A stretch of DNA of 64,000 nucleotides from an uncultured Planctomycetota bacterium (GCA_900317365.1 ONGM01000248.1:43340-107339); one strand, 5' to 3'. Shown: positions 46,241-55,752, numbered from the stretch's first letter. The notes: generated from the letters alone by a model not told the origin. Numbers and translations: made by a program.

Positions 46241-49015
46241 ATGAGTTCAAAATCAAATGAAGAGACGTCGACGGATCGCGACTATCGGGTCCTTTTGCAC
46301 TTACTGTTGTACGGACTTCTCAACGATGAGGACGCCGAAGACGCAAGAGCCGCCGTCGCAGCCGACAGCGACGTTGCAAAGTTCTACGATGAGGCTCTTG
46401 CGAATCGTGAAATTATTAAACGAGCCGCTCGACGCGACGATCTTTCTTTGAAAACAAACGACGCGACCACGAGAAGCATTCCCGTTGAACCAACACGGTT
46501 TGAAACTTCAAGTTCAGCTCCCGCCTTTGGAAACGAAGGCGTTGTGGGCGACGGCGAGTCGGCGATTTCGTGTGAAAACGCCGAGGTTATTGGGAACGTA
46601 GACTTTCTTGAAAACTCAGATTCGAGCGAATCCGTTCCAGCGTCGCCGCAACCTAAGAAAAACAGAAAACGTTCAAAAACAGGCTCCAACAGTCAGCCTC
46701 TGACCGCAAACGAAATTCAGAAAACGGGGCGAAACAAATTTTTTCAAAGAGGTAAACGAACGTTACGCGAACGTCTTCAGAAAGCGTTGCGCGCGTTGTT
46801 GAGAACGTCCCTTTTAACGCGCGTTTTGGTCGCGCTTCTACTTCTTTTCGTTTTAACGGCGTCATTGGCGCTACTATTACAGAGCCGTCAGCTTCGTCAT
46901 TTACTACGCGATGAGTTTCGCGTTCAGGCAACGTTGCCCAACGCTCTTGTTCGCGATGAGTCTCAACAGATCATCGTTTGTACTTCCGATATAAACGGCA
47001 AACCGAAGAGAACGCCGGTTCGGTTTTGCTTCTCTGATCCGAAAACTCACGATTTCATCATTGCCCATACAGAGATTGGCAGTATTGACGGTTACGCTTC
47101 CTACGATCTGCCTGATTTAACGGATTTCCCTGAGGAAGTTTGCCTTTCCGTTTCCGCCGGCTCTGACGAAGTGGAAGCCTTTCAGACCTTCCTTCACGTC
47201 AGGGATTCTAGGGTTAAAAAGGGTCAAACGCAGCGCTCTTGGTCGCGCCCATTTACGACGAACGACCTTGTTCCCGAAGTTTCGCCCCTCTGGACTAACG
47301 CTTTTAACAGCGTCATGAACGACCTTGCGCCAGAGGAACGGCGCGGCGACGTTTCGGAAGAGACTTCAACGAACTCAAACCCGCCCGGATCCCTATCCGA
47401 TGCTTCTGATCCAAGCGATCAAACAGAAGACGCGATTGAAGAGGAATCGAATGGGACGACCGATGAGACATTCGTCCTTTACCTCTTTCCTGAAACTGGG
47501 AGTTTTGCCTCGAATTATGAAAATAGAGTCGTCGCCCTATGTTTAGATTCTGAAGGACGACCTCAAAAAGGACTACGCTTCTTTTTGAAGGGTGAGAACG
47601 CTCAGAAACCCATTGTCTTCGATACAGATTCTTTCGGAACGGCTGTTTTAGACTGGAATTTCGTGAAGAACGCGAGTTACCTTCTGGGTCAAATTAGCGA
47701 TGAGAATGAAGAATTGACGAATGCGGAAGGGGAAACATTGGAAGTCGATGAGCTTTCCCCGGAGTTGACTAGGGATATTTCGCATCCGGAAGTAAACGCC
47801 GCAGATTCCTACATATCGGTTTGTTTCAATCCGTCCGACTTTAAATCGTCGGCGTCTTTCGTGCCGCTTTCTAAAGAACCGTCGGCGTATTTTACCGTGA
47901 AAAAGAGGACTTTACATTTTGACGAGCCCCTTTGTTTCACAGTAAAGGCCGACGACAAGGTTCCACTGGTCATGGTCTTGGAAAAGTCAGGCGTGATCGT
48001 TGGCGAAAGGCTTCTTTCGGCGCGTAACGGAAAAAAACACTTTGAAATCAAGGTTCCTGAGAATCTCTCCGGACTTTTCAATGTGTCCTTATATTCCTAT
48101 GCGAGTCCAACACGATTTGAAAAGATAGGAGAGTCGACTTTCTTTCGGCGTTACAGTGCGGATTCGACAGTCTTTTCCGCTACGATTGAAAACGAAATTG
48201 ACGGTTCCGATCAAGGCGGCAAAGACGGCGACTCGGGGACGCTTATCGTTAGAACGTCAAATCAAAACCTAGAAAAATCACGATCCAAACAGCGGAAGTG
48301 GAACGAGCTTCCGATGACGTTAGAGACGGTGTGGTTTCCCGATTATTCGAGCGCCGTCGCGTCGCTAGAGACAGACGATTTCTATGCCTCTCTTGAGGAC
48401 GAAAACCTGGAAAAGATCCTGGCGACGACGCGCGCCGCTAATAATTTTAATCCCCCTGTCATGCTCGATAATTTATCAAATTTGAAAATGCGAATTCGAG
48501 ATAAATTGGCTCGTTATAGAGACAATGAGGCGAACGCATCTCTTTGGATCGTGAGATTAGGTTTTTGGGGATGCGTTATTATTGTCGTTGTTGCCGTCTA
48601 TTTAGCCATTTTCAACGTTTTCACGCCGTTGAAAGGCGCCGGAGTCTTAATTTGCGCGGCTCTGTGCGCTTCATTCCTTTGGGGAGGTCAAAAGTTGCTT
48701 TCCCAATCATTCGAGGCAACGACCGATATTGTCTCTTTAATCGACGACGAACGCGAAGGACAAGTTGCAGGCGCAATGCGAAAGGATTCGCCAGCCACGC
48801 CTGAGTCGTTGCAAGATTCCGCGCCTGATTTAGTGGAGAACGTTCGATCAACCTCATTGTCAGTCTCGCGGAAAATCGCACTCGGAACTTGGAAAGCCTC
48901 TCTCGGAGAATTATTCAAAACGGATCAGACGCTATCGCCAGGAGTTGTTCTGATCATATTGGACGACGGAAGAAGTCGTTCTTGGAAGATCATTCCACTT
49001 GAACAACCCGATTAG
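46241..49015 (+). CDS. Large membrane protein, possible anti-sigma factor with extracytoplasmic beta-sandwich domains
   Basis: 924 residues, not recognised as a known family. Residues 1-75 form an acidic helical segment (LLLYGLLNDEDAEDARAAVA) like the cytosolic end of planctomycete anti-sigma factors. A Lys/Arg-rich linker and a transmembrane helix follow (about 190-208). Next is a ~550-residue extracytoplasmic part of repeated beta-rich blocks, one ending in SAYFTVKKRTLHF and resembling MG2 domains of bacterial macroglobulins. A helical segment and two further transmembrane helices (about 770-812) come next, then an 110-residue tail. It follows the ECF sigma gene, so a role in transmitting an envelope signal is a reasonable inference only. 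Confidence 0.6.
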   Translation: MSSKSNEETSTDRDYRVLLHLLLYGLLNDEDAEDARAAVAADSDVAKFYDEALANREIIKRAARRDDLSLKTNDATTRSIPVEPTRFETSSSAPAFGNEGVVGDGESAISCENAEVIGNVDFLENSDSSESVPASPQPKKNRKRSKTGSNSQPLTANEIQKTGRNKFFQRGKRTLRERLQKALRALLRTSLLTRVLVALLLLFVLTASLALLLQSRQLRHLLRDEFRVQATLPNALVRDESQQIIVCTSDINGKPKRTPVRFCFSDPKTHDFIIAHTEIGSIDGYASYDLPDLTDFPEEVCLSVSAGSDEVEAFQTFLHVRDSRVKKGQTQRSWSRPFTTNDLVPEVSPLWTNAFNSVMNDLAPEERRGDVSEETSTNSNPPGSLSDASDPSDQTEDAIEEESNGTTDETFVLYLFPETGSFASNYENRVVALCLDSEGRPQKGLRFFLKGENAQKPIVFDTDSFGTAVLDWNFVKNASYLLGQISDENEELTNAEGETLEVDELSPELTRDISHPEVNAADSYISVCFNPSDFKSSASFVPLSKEPSAYFTVKKRTLHFDEPLCFTVKADDKVPLVMVLEKSGVIVGERLLSARNGKKHFEIKVPENLSGLFNVSLYSYASPTRFEKIGESTFFRRYSADSTVFSATIENEIDGSDQGGKDGDSGTLIVRTSNQNLEKSRSKQRKWNELPMTLETVWFPDYSSAVASLETDDFYASLEDENLEKILATTRAANNFNPPVMLDNLSNLKMRIRDKLARYRDNEANASLWIVRLGFWGCVIIVVVAVYLAIFNVFTPLKGAGVLICAALCASFLWGGQKLLSQSFEATTDIVSLIDDEREGQVAGAMRKDSPATPESLQDSAPDLVENVRSTSLSVSRKIALGTWKASLGELFKTDQTLSPGVVLIILDDGRSRSWKIIPLEQPD

Positions 49016-49071
49016 AGGTTCTTACTTCTATTCCCGTTGTTCAGGGACGTTGCACCCGTCGCAAAACGCCG

Positions 49072-50775
49072 TTAATGCGGATTGCCTTTTGATGAAGAGT
49101 TACTGCGGGTTTCGCCGAGTGAAACGTGACTGAGAACATATTTGGTAAAAGGTTTCCAGGCGTTCTGCATTTCGTTTGAGTCATATAGATCGCTCAGCGC
49201 TTCTGCGTATGGGATTACCTTGCCGGCAGTGTTCTGGGGAAGATAGAACCCGTATTTTAATCCTTCCTGTTCGTAAAAAGCGACGATCTTGTTGCTGTAG
49301 TTAGAATCGACGGTTAATCCGTCGTTCCCTAATGCAAACTGAATTTCGAGCTTATTGAACGGCGTTGCGTTATTGATGAACCGAAGTTTGGTAGCATTTG
49401 CGGGAGACACTTCAAGCTTGCCAAGCCTAGTTAGTCGACTAACTAAATGTGCAGGGAGCGTTCCTTCGTTGATACGTATGGATCCCTTTGCTTCAATTGT
49501 TCCGTCTTGAATTATTCCGTCGCGCACCGTTAGTTCCGTAACGAGACCAGAAAACTGCGATATTCCAAATGAGGTTGCGATTTGACGAAGATCGAACCTT
49601 TTAAAGGAGCAGTTTGTCATACAAGTGGTTTGGCGATTTTCCGATTGTTTTCCGATTTGAAATTCATCCGTCGACTGAATTATTTCTCCCGCCGCCTCGT
49701 AGTCGACGTCTAAACGTCCGGAAAACCATCCTTCGTCTTGGAGGAAATTAAAGCTGTCTGTAAAGAGGGAGAGAAAAGTTCCTGGAAGCGGTGTTTGTTC
49801 TGAGCGTAGACTCCACGATCGATTTTGACTTGTCGCTTTGAGCGAAAAATAGCATGGATCAGGACAGGAGATTTTTTGAAGCTCGAACAACGCGTGGAGT
49901 TGTTTTTCGTTCTCGGATTCAACGTACAGCGCGCGCGTCATGCTAATCGATATTGGCTCGGTAGAGAAGGCTAGAACTTCATTTCTGATCGAAGTTTCCG
50001 TTATTCCGCCAACGCCGCGCGGGGTCTGCCGGAAGCTCGTCGACACGATCTCGAAGACATTTTTTTTCGTCATTGCGGTTGGCTCTTGAACGTTCTCAAT
50101 GACGTTGGCGTATTCTTCCGGTTTAAAGAGTATGATTCTGTTTACGGCAAAACACGCGATTCCATGCGCTGAAGGCGTCAACGCATGAAAAATGCTGGAG
50201 AAAAATGCTCCCGCGACGTTTCGTATTTCAAGAATCTTGCTTGCGTCGACAAGAATATCCGGAACGACGACAATGTCGTAAAGGTGATCTTTTGAACTTT
50301 CGGAAAAGCGGAACTCTCCATTTTGGAGCGCCGACAGAAGAGATTCTTCATTTGATTCAGAATTCAGTGCGCGCGAAACTTGTAACTCGTCTGTTTCCTC
50401 TTTCTCTTCGCGGTCATACCTTATAAACTTGCTCGTTCTTCGACTGTCGATCGAATTTGCAAGTTGCGCGAGCAGGGCGTTGTCCTTCGTCTGAAGAACG
50501 TATAGCTCCGGACAAACTAGAAGCGCGTCTGAAGATAAACGAGAATAGATTTGAACGTTGATAAAACGGGTGAGTCCCGGCGAGAGGTATTCGCGTCTGC
50601 CGACAACGACTTTGCAACCGAGTTGAGAAGACAAAATCGAGGTCTCGTCAACAGGAACGTTCTGGTTTGCACGCGCGTACAAATGCCATGAAATCAGGGC
50701 GAGGGCGCCCGGACCGAGAAACAAAAAGATCGCGGTTACCCAAAATCGTCTTGTTTGTTCGCGCAACGACGCCAT
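49072..50775 (-). CDS. Hypothetical membrane-anchored protein, possibly AsmA-like
   Basis: 567 residues. A single N-terminal transmembrane helix (about 12-33) is followed by a large, mainly beta-structured region. The last 200 residues (GLVTELTVRDGIIQDGTIEA, then RINEGTLPAHLVSRL and LEIQFALG) resemble the C-terminal part of AsmA-like proteins, which sit in the periplasm and help lipid or outer-membrane transport. The match is by pattern only. It converges with the 924-residue gene with a 56-base gap lacking a clear terminator. Confidence 0.5.
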   Translation of the reverse strand: MASLREQTRRFWVTAIFLFLGPGALALISWHLYARANQNVPVDETSILSSQLGCKVVVGRREYLSPGLTRFINVQIYSRLSSDALLVCPELYVLQTKDNALLAQLANSIDSRRTSKFIRYDREEKEETDELQVSRALNSESNEESLLSALQNGEFRFSESSKDHLYDIVVVPDILVDASKILEIRNVAGAFFSSIFHALTPSAHGIACFAVNRIILFKPEEYANVIENVQEPTAMTKKNVFEIVSTSFRQTPRGVGGITETSIRNEVLAFSTEPISISMTRALYVESENEKQLHALFELQKISCPDPCYFSLKATSQNRSWSLRSEQTPLPGTFLSLFTDSFNFLQDEGWFSGRLDVDYEAAGEIIQSTDEFQIGKQSENRQTTCMTNCSFKRFDLRQIATSFGISQFSGLVTELTVRDGIIQDGTIEAKGSIRINEGTLPAHLVSRLTRLGKLEVSPANATKLRFINNATPFNKLEIQFALGNDGLTVDSNYSNKIVAFYEQEGLKYGFYLPQNTAGKVIPYAEALSDLYDSNEMQNAWKPFTKYVLSHVSLGETRSNSSSKGNPH

Positions 50776-50854
50776 AACGATTTTTTCTCGATATATTTCT
50801 GAGCGGACGCCTTCTTTCGTCGGCGCCCGCGTTTACGTTTCGACGAACCGGCGC

Positions 50855-52543
50855 TTAGTTCAACGATTTGCTAGCAACTTCCAGTTCTTCAACAAAGGCT
50901 TTTACGGAAAGCGGTTCGTTGGTCGCTTCCTTAACGAATTCTTCCCACGGTAGCGAGTTGCCGGGACGGAATACTTTTTGAAGCAGGAGTCTTCCGAATT
51001 CCTTCGGATTGCCTTGCGCTTCTTTTTCGAGCGTCTTGCGGACCTGCGCCCCGAATAATTCTCCGAGCATGTAGTTGTGGTAATAGACAGGAGCGATAAC
51101 AAAGTGCGGTTTCGAAGCCCAGTCGGCTTTGTTTCGTCCTTCCAGCGGATCGAGACCTTGGTAGCGAGCTGTCGTTTCGCCCCACAACTTATTGAGATCC
51201 TGGTCGGGATTTTCGTACAACGCTTTTTCGAAGAACGTCATAACAATCGTCCACCGACAGAAAATGAGCTGTTCTCTGAGCCGTTGTTCAGCGAGCGCGT
51301 TTGCAACTTCTTCGGCGCGGCGTTGCGAGACGCCGCGATTTTCGACGAGCCATTGAGGGTCTCGCGCTTTTGCTCCAAAGAGCATTGCGATTCCTTCCGT
51401 TGTGAAAATATGCGCCGCCGAACGAATATTGCATGGAAGCGTGCGGTCAAGGTTGTAATCATAAATCGCATGACCAAGCTCGTGGAGTTGTGTGTCCATC
51501 CATTCGGCGTCAGGCTTAATGTTGGTGAGGATTCGAACGTCTCCTTCAAGGTTCATGTCGTTGCAAAAACCGTGTTGAGATTTCCCCTCTTTTTCGAAAA
51601 GATCGCTGTTTGCCAAGATCGGGTGAACGTCGAAACCAAGTTTTTCGTAGTACTTGATCGACGTATCGACGATGTCTTGACCCGTTATGCCCTGGTAAAA
51701 TTCGTTTGCATTGATCTTGGCCGAGGGCGGAGCCTGTTGGAAGAACGGGTTGTCATAGTGCCAAGGCATGATTTTATCGACGCCAAATTTTTCTTTTAGT
51801 TCGGCGTCCATCTTGTCCTTCACTTCGAGGAATAGGGGACGAGTCAACCTGTCGAGATCCGTGAAGATGGAAAGCAATTCTTCAGGTTGAAACTCCTGGA
51901 AAGAGACGGTCATTTCCCAGTAGTTGTTGTAACCGAGTGTTCGCGCCGCTTCGTTGCGAAGTTTGGCTAACTGGATCATCTTCGGCGCCACCAGTTCGCC
52001 GACTTGCTTAAGAGCGTCCCATATTTCATATCGCTTCTCTGAATCGAGTTCCTTTTCCAACATGGCAAGCAACTCGTTGTTTGTGTATTCAACACCGTCA
52101 AGCGTGGCGCGCTGAGTTTGGAATAGTTGCTCGATCTCAGAAGCAAGGTTGACAATTTTTTCATTGAGTTCTGATGGAATTTGCGCCTGTTCAAATTCTC
52201 GCTCGGCGACGTATGCCGCGCGCGCGGAGATTGGATCGACATTTTTCGCCGAGGCGCGTAATTTCTTTAGCGTTTCGTAACGTTCCGGATCGGAGTGGTA
52301 CTTGGAAATAGCGATTTGAGCGGCGGCGGCTTTCTCAAAGGATTCTTTGGTTCCTTCAATCATAGAATCCCACCATGTGTACGAACTTTCGCAGTACATG
52401 CGCTTATAATCGTCTTGATAGCTCTTCATGAAAGCGGCGAGTTCCTCTTCCGCATTCTGAGCGATTAGTTGGGAATTCATGACTGCTCCTAGGAGAATAA
52501 CGGCGCCTATCAGGCGAGCTATTTTGAATACTGTGATTGTCAT
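50855..52543 (-). CDS. M2-type zinc metallopeptidase (angiotensin-converting-enzyme-like dipeptidyl carboxypeptidase)
   Basis: 562 residues. A signal peptide (about 1-29) is followed by an all-helical gluzincin domain. The zinc site is H353-E-L-G-H357 with the third ligand Glu382 in FTTEGIAML, 25 residues on, the M2 spacing. The N-terminal helical lid typical of M2/M3 peptidases is present, with SSYTWWDSMI near the start. It should remove dipeptides from the C-terminus of peptides in the periplasm. M3 oligopeptidase is the alternative, but the length and spacing favour M2. Confidence 0.83.
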   Translation of the reverse strand: MTITVFKIARLIGAVILLGAVMNSQLIAQNAEEELAAFMKSYQDDYKRMYCESSYTWWDSMIEGTKESFEKAAAAQIAISKYHSDPERYETLKKLRASAKNVDPISARAAYVAEREFEQAQIPSELNEKIVNLASEIEQLFQTQRATLDGVEYTNNELLAMLEKELDSEKRYEIWDALKQVGELVAPKMIQLAKLRNEAARTLGYNNYWEMTVSFQEFQPEELLSIFTDLDRLTRPLFLEVKDKMDAELKEKFGVDKIMPWHYDNPFFQQAPPSAKINANEFYQGITGQDIVDTSIKYYEKLGFDVHPILANSDLFEKEGKSQHGFCNDMNLEGDVRILTNIKPDAEWMDTQLHELGHAIYDYNLDRTLPCNIRSAAHIFTTEGIAMLFGAKARDPQWLVENRGVSQRRAEEVANALAEQRLREQLIFCRWTIVMTFFEKALYENPDQDLNKLWGETTARYQGLDPLEGRNKADWASKPHFVIAPVYYHNYMLGELFGAQVRKTLEKEAQGNPKEFGRLLLQKVFRPGNSLPWEEFVKEATNEPLSVKAFVEELEVASKSLN

Positions 52544-53201
52544 TTAATTTTGTCGGGGTATTTATGCGATGATGATTTGCGTTTTACCTGGTCGAGTCTG
52601 ACGCTCGCATTGAACCCAGGCGATCGCTACGTCGCGACGACGCGCAATCATGAGCTTTTTTCACGTATGAGTCAACCGACATTTTGTTATTGCGGTTTAG
52701 GTAAAACGCACAAAATAGTTGGCCTAGGTAATATGGAAATATGTCTGTTGAGCACGTGTAAAAGATGTTCTTTTACGTTTTTCGCGAATAATTGGCTAGG
52801 AGAGTTGTTTTCAGTGGAGAATTTGACGGATTTAATCGAAAATAGGGATAGGTCGCAGTTATGCGCACGAAGAGTATTCACTTGTCTGACCCAGAGAGTG
52901 ATGTTTTGGCAGATTTCGCAAATATTCGTTTATTCGTTAAAGAGTGAGCGAGCGGAGTGTCGATTAGAGGTACGACCACCAAAGGCGTCGACTTCGACGC
53001 TACCTTGGTTTGCGCATAGGCTGACAAGCGCGTTAGGTTGTCGATAACAAGTCGACGACGTTCAGGACTTGTCGGGTTCACATGCGATTCAAATGGTATC
53101 GAACCTACGAGACGCGCACTGGAAGACGCGTTTTAGGATAAAGAATTGGCTCGGTCTTTCCGGACCGTGTTTGTTCGGTTGGAGATGTAAGGACACATAA
53201 A
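52544..53201. other. 658-bp non-coding gap upstream of the Wza-like gene
   Basis: No credible gene on either strand: the plus-strand ORF from 52550 has no family pattern. It must hold divergent promoters for the M2 gene and the polysaccharide-export gene. A GCGATCGC octamer lies at 52620. A small hairpin (CGGTC/GGACCG near 53152-53168) sits just before the export gene start. A long untranslated leader or small RNA is possible but not demonstrated. Confidence 0.4.
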
Positions 53202-54521
53202 ATGAAAAAAACAATGAAGACGTTCTTAGCGTGTTTGTTGGTTTGCGCTGTTGTGGGAGGTTGCGTCAGCATCCCCAATAGCGAAACGGTGTCGCCTCGG
53301 TATTTCAAAAACAAGAGCCATGGCGGTCCGCGAAGCGAGATGGAGCAAATCAACTTCGTTAAGTTACGAATGGACAAACCCGCCGAAGAGTTGTTGGGCC
53401 CCAACGACGTTTTAGGTATCTATATCGCCGGAATCACGGGAAGCGCGGAAGAAGCGCCTCCGATTCACAATATCGGATCGAGTTCCGAACGACCGGCGTC
53501 CGGTTATCCCTACATGGTTCGTTCGGACGGTACGCTTTCGTTGCCGATGCTTCCCGAGCCGATCTATGTCGAAGGCATGACCTTAATCCAAGCGGAAGAG
53601 GCTATTCGAGCGGCGTACACGTTGAAGCGCGAGCTTGTTAGTAAAGAGGCGAACATTTCCGTGTCGCTGATCAAGCCGCGAACATATCACGTTACGGTCA
53701 TCCGCGAGGACGTTACGAGCGACGATATGCGTTCGACCGCGTCGTCAAGTGCGAGCACTAGCCGCGGCGCCGCGTACATGGCGGGAATTGCTCGCGGTAC
53801 CGCGACGTCCCTGGAACTGCCGGCGTACCGCAACGACGTTCTGGAAGCGTTGAGCCAAACCGGCGGTCTTCCGGGATTGAACGCCAAGAACGAGGTCGTT
53901 ATTCTGCGTAAAGCCTACAGCGAAGAGTTTAGCGATCGCGATTATATGGACGGCGTCGATACTGGTTACGCGCAAAGCCAAGTTGCTCGACGCTACAACG
54001 AATCGGGCGACATTTCGAACCTGAACGGCGACCTTGGCGTTCTCCGAATTCCGCTTCGCATCGGTCCGAACGACACGCCTCCTCAACTCACGTCGGAAGA
54101 CGTTACTCTGTACGACGGCGACGTGGTCTATATCCAGTCCCGTGAAGCTGAGGTCTACTATACCGGCGGTCTTATCAAAGGCGGCGTTTATCCGATCCCT
54201 CGCGACTACGACCTCGACGTTATGGGCGCGATTGCGACGGCCGGCGGCACGGTTGGCGCTTCTGCAGGCGCTTCCCAGTCGAACATGAACGGTCGTGTCG
54301 GTAGCCTCTTGCCTGCAAGCCGCATCCTGGTTCTTCGCGAGGTCAACGGTCGACAGTACGCCATTCAGATTCGTCAAAAGGAAATGTTAAGAGACCCGAC
54401 GCAACGCATCTTGATCGAGCCGAACGACGTTATCCTTGTTGAATACACTCCGTTTGAACTTTGGTTCAATATGCTGTACAACACGATCAACTTCTCCATT
54501 CGTTACTCCGACTTCAAATAA
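53202..54521 (+). CDS. Polysaccharide export outer-membrane lipoprotein (Wza-like, SLBB domains)
   Basis: 439 residues. A lipoprotein signal ends in the lipobox VVGGC (Cys21). A Poly_export domain follows (about 60-160: LLGPNDVLGIYIAG, YMVRSDGTLSLPML). Then come two SLBB-type beta-grasp segments (ELPAYRNDVLEALSQTGGLPG near 205; YYTGGLIKGGVYPI near 320) and a C-terminal amphipathic segment. Such proteins form the outer channel for capsule or exopolysaccharide. No glycosyltransferase or Wzc-like gene is adjacent. Codon usage is strongly biased to a few codons (AAC, GAC, GGC, GTT), as for a highly expressed gene. The gene stands alone and ends at an intrinsic terminator. Confidence 0.87.
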   Translation: MKKTMKTFLACLLVCAVVGGCVSIPNSETVSPRYFKNKSHGGPRSEMEQINFVKLRMDKPAEELLGPNDVLGIYIAGITGSAEEAPPIHNIGSSSERPASGYPYMVRSDGTLSLPMLPEPIYVEGMTLIQAEEAIRAAYTLKRELVSKEANISVSLIKPRTYHVTVIREDVTSDDMRSTASSSASTSRGAAYMAGIARGTATSLELPAYRNDVLEALSQTGGLPGLNAKNEVVILRKAYSEEFSDRDYMDGVDTGYAQSQVARRYNESGDISNLNGDLGVLRIPLRIGPNDTPPQLTSEDVTLYDGDVVYIQSREAEVYYTGGLIKGGVYPIPRDYDLDVMGAIATAGGTVGASAGASQSNMNGRVGSLLPASRILVLREVNGRQYAIQIRQKEMLRDPTQRILIEPNDVILVEYTPFELWFNMLYNTINFSIRYSDFK

Positions 54522-54628
54522 GATCGAGACAAACAGACTCGGAGCGGCGGTAGTCAGATCGATGGATCTGGAAGCAATCACGTAGATTGATAGGACGTCA
54601 ACCAGTCTGATCGAACCAATTCTTTGCG

Positions 54629-54661
54629 GCGCGGCGCTCGTCAGGGCGTCGCGCTTTTTTC
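54629..54661 (+). terminator. Intrinsic terminator after the Wza-like gene
   Basis: A 9-bp GC-rich stem with one G-T pair (54629-54637 with 54646-54654), followed by TTTTTT. Confidence 0.88.
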
Positions 54662-54761
54662 TCGTTACAGAAGAAGAGCGTGAAACGAGCCGCTAGGAGA
54701 ATGTCGAGCGCTCAATTAGCACATAATTTGAATTTGTCGTCTTTAATATTGCATCCATTAG

Positions 54762-54789
54762 TTGACGCCTTTTGTGTATGTGGTAAAAT
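54762..54789 (+). promoter_or_regulatory. Promoter of rpsB-tsf
   Basis: TTGACG (54762-54767), 16-base spacer, TAAAAT (54784-54789), start near 54796. Confidence 0.72.
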
Positions 54790-54795
54790 GGACGA

Positions 54796-54987
54796 AATCG
54801 CCGTCGGGGTGGCGGCGATGTTTGTTGATCGCGCTCGTTGCCGACGCGAGGCGGTCTTACGGTTGTCGGCGGTCGTTCGCTCTGGCGAACTTAACACACA
54901 CTCGAGTTGTCCAAACGTCGTATGGAATCGCCGACTGATTGCGGTTCGGAACGATGTGCTGAGAGACAACGAGAAAGGATAAGACAC
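54796..54987 (+). promoter_or_regulatory. Structured rpsB leader
   Basis: About 190 nt of leader containing three hairpins: ATCGCCG/CGGCGAT (54797-54803 with 54813-54819), GCCGAC/GTCGGC (54840-54845 with 54865-54870) and GTTCGC/GCGAAC (54875-54880 with 54885-54890). S2 is autoregulated through its leader in other bacteria, so this may bind S2; this is inference. Confidence 0.45.
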
Positions 54988-55752
54988 ATGGCGGATAATT
55001 CCCTCTCTGTGAAAGCGTTGATTGCAGCGGGCGTTCATCTTGGACACCGCGCTAGTCTGTGGAATCCGAAAATGCGTCCTTACGTCTATGGACGTCGTAA
55101 GCTGATCCATATCATTGACGTTCGCGAGACCATTCGCGGTATTCTTCGCGCTCGCAAGTTTCTTCGTCAAGTCGTTGCGGAAGGTAATCTGGTTCTTTTC
55201 GTCGGAACGAAACGTCAAGCTTCTGAAACGATCCAAACCCAAGCGGATCGTTGTGGGATGCCTTACATTGCCGAACGTTGGCTCGGCGGCACGTTGACGA
55301 ACTTTGAAACGATTCGTAGTCGTCTCAAGAGACTTGAAGAACTCGAAGCCTTGATGCAAGGCGAGCAACTCGCGACTTACTCGAAGAAGATGCAATCGTC
55401 GTTGAATCGCGAGTACCGCAAAATGTATCGCAACCTCAACGGTCTTCGCAAAATGGAACGTTATCCTGCCGCGATGGTCGTCGTCGACCCGCGCAAAGAA
55501 AAGAACGCCATTCGCGAAGCTCGAAAATTGCACGTTGTTTCCATCGCGTTGATCGATACCGACTCCGATCCTGATGAAGTTGATCTGCCGATTCCCGGTA
55601 ACGACGACTCCATTCGTTCCATCGACCTCATCGTCTCTTACCTTGCCGACGCCGTTTTGGAAGGCGTTAAAGAACGTGAAGCGGCGAAGTATGACGGTGC
55701 GCAAGAGAGCGAAGCGGTCGCGGAAGAAGAAGCGAAATCTGACGCCGAATAA
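54988..55752 (+). CDS. rpsB: 30S ribosomal protein S2
   Basis: 254 residues. It contains [42 protein letters not shown] and [22 protein letters not shown], all landmarks of S2. The C-terminal ~25 residues are an acidic tail. The ATG at 54988 has AAAGGA at the right distance; the frame is open upstream, but those residues are not S2. S2 joins last to the 30S body and helps hold S1. It is followed by tsf with a gap of 82 bases. Confidence 0.97.
   Translation: MADNSLSVKALIAAGVHLGHRASLWNPKMRPYVYGRRKLIHIIDVRETIRGILRARKFLRQVVAEGNLVLFVGTKRQASETIQTQADRCGMPYIAERWLGGTLTNFETIRSRLKRLEELEALMQGEQLATYSKKMQSSLNREYRKMYRNLNGLRKMERYPAAMVVVDPRKEKNAIREARKLHVVSIALIDTDSDPDEVDLPIPGNDDSIRSIDLIVSYLADAVLEGVKEREAAKYDGAQESEAVAEEEAKSDAE

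Noticed and set aside
52550..53047. 165-residue plus-strand ORF in the long gap before the Wza-like gene
   Set aside because: No signal, domain or repeat pattern, and no ribosome site. It begins 7 bases from the divergent M2 start and looks like chance.
54712..55704. 330-residue minus-strand ORF over the rpsB leader and rpsB
   Set aside because: Shadow of rpsB caused by biased codons; no domain.
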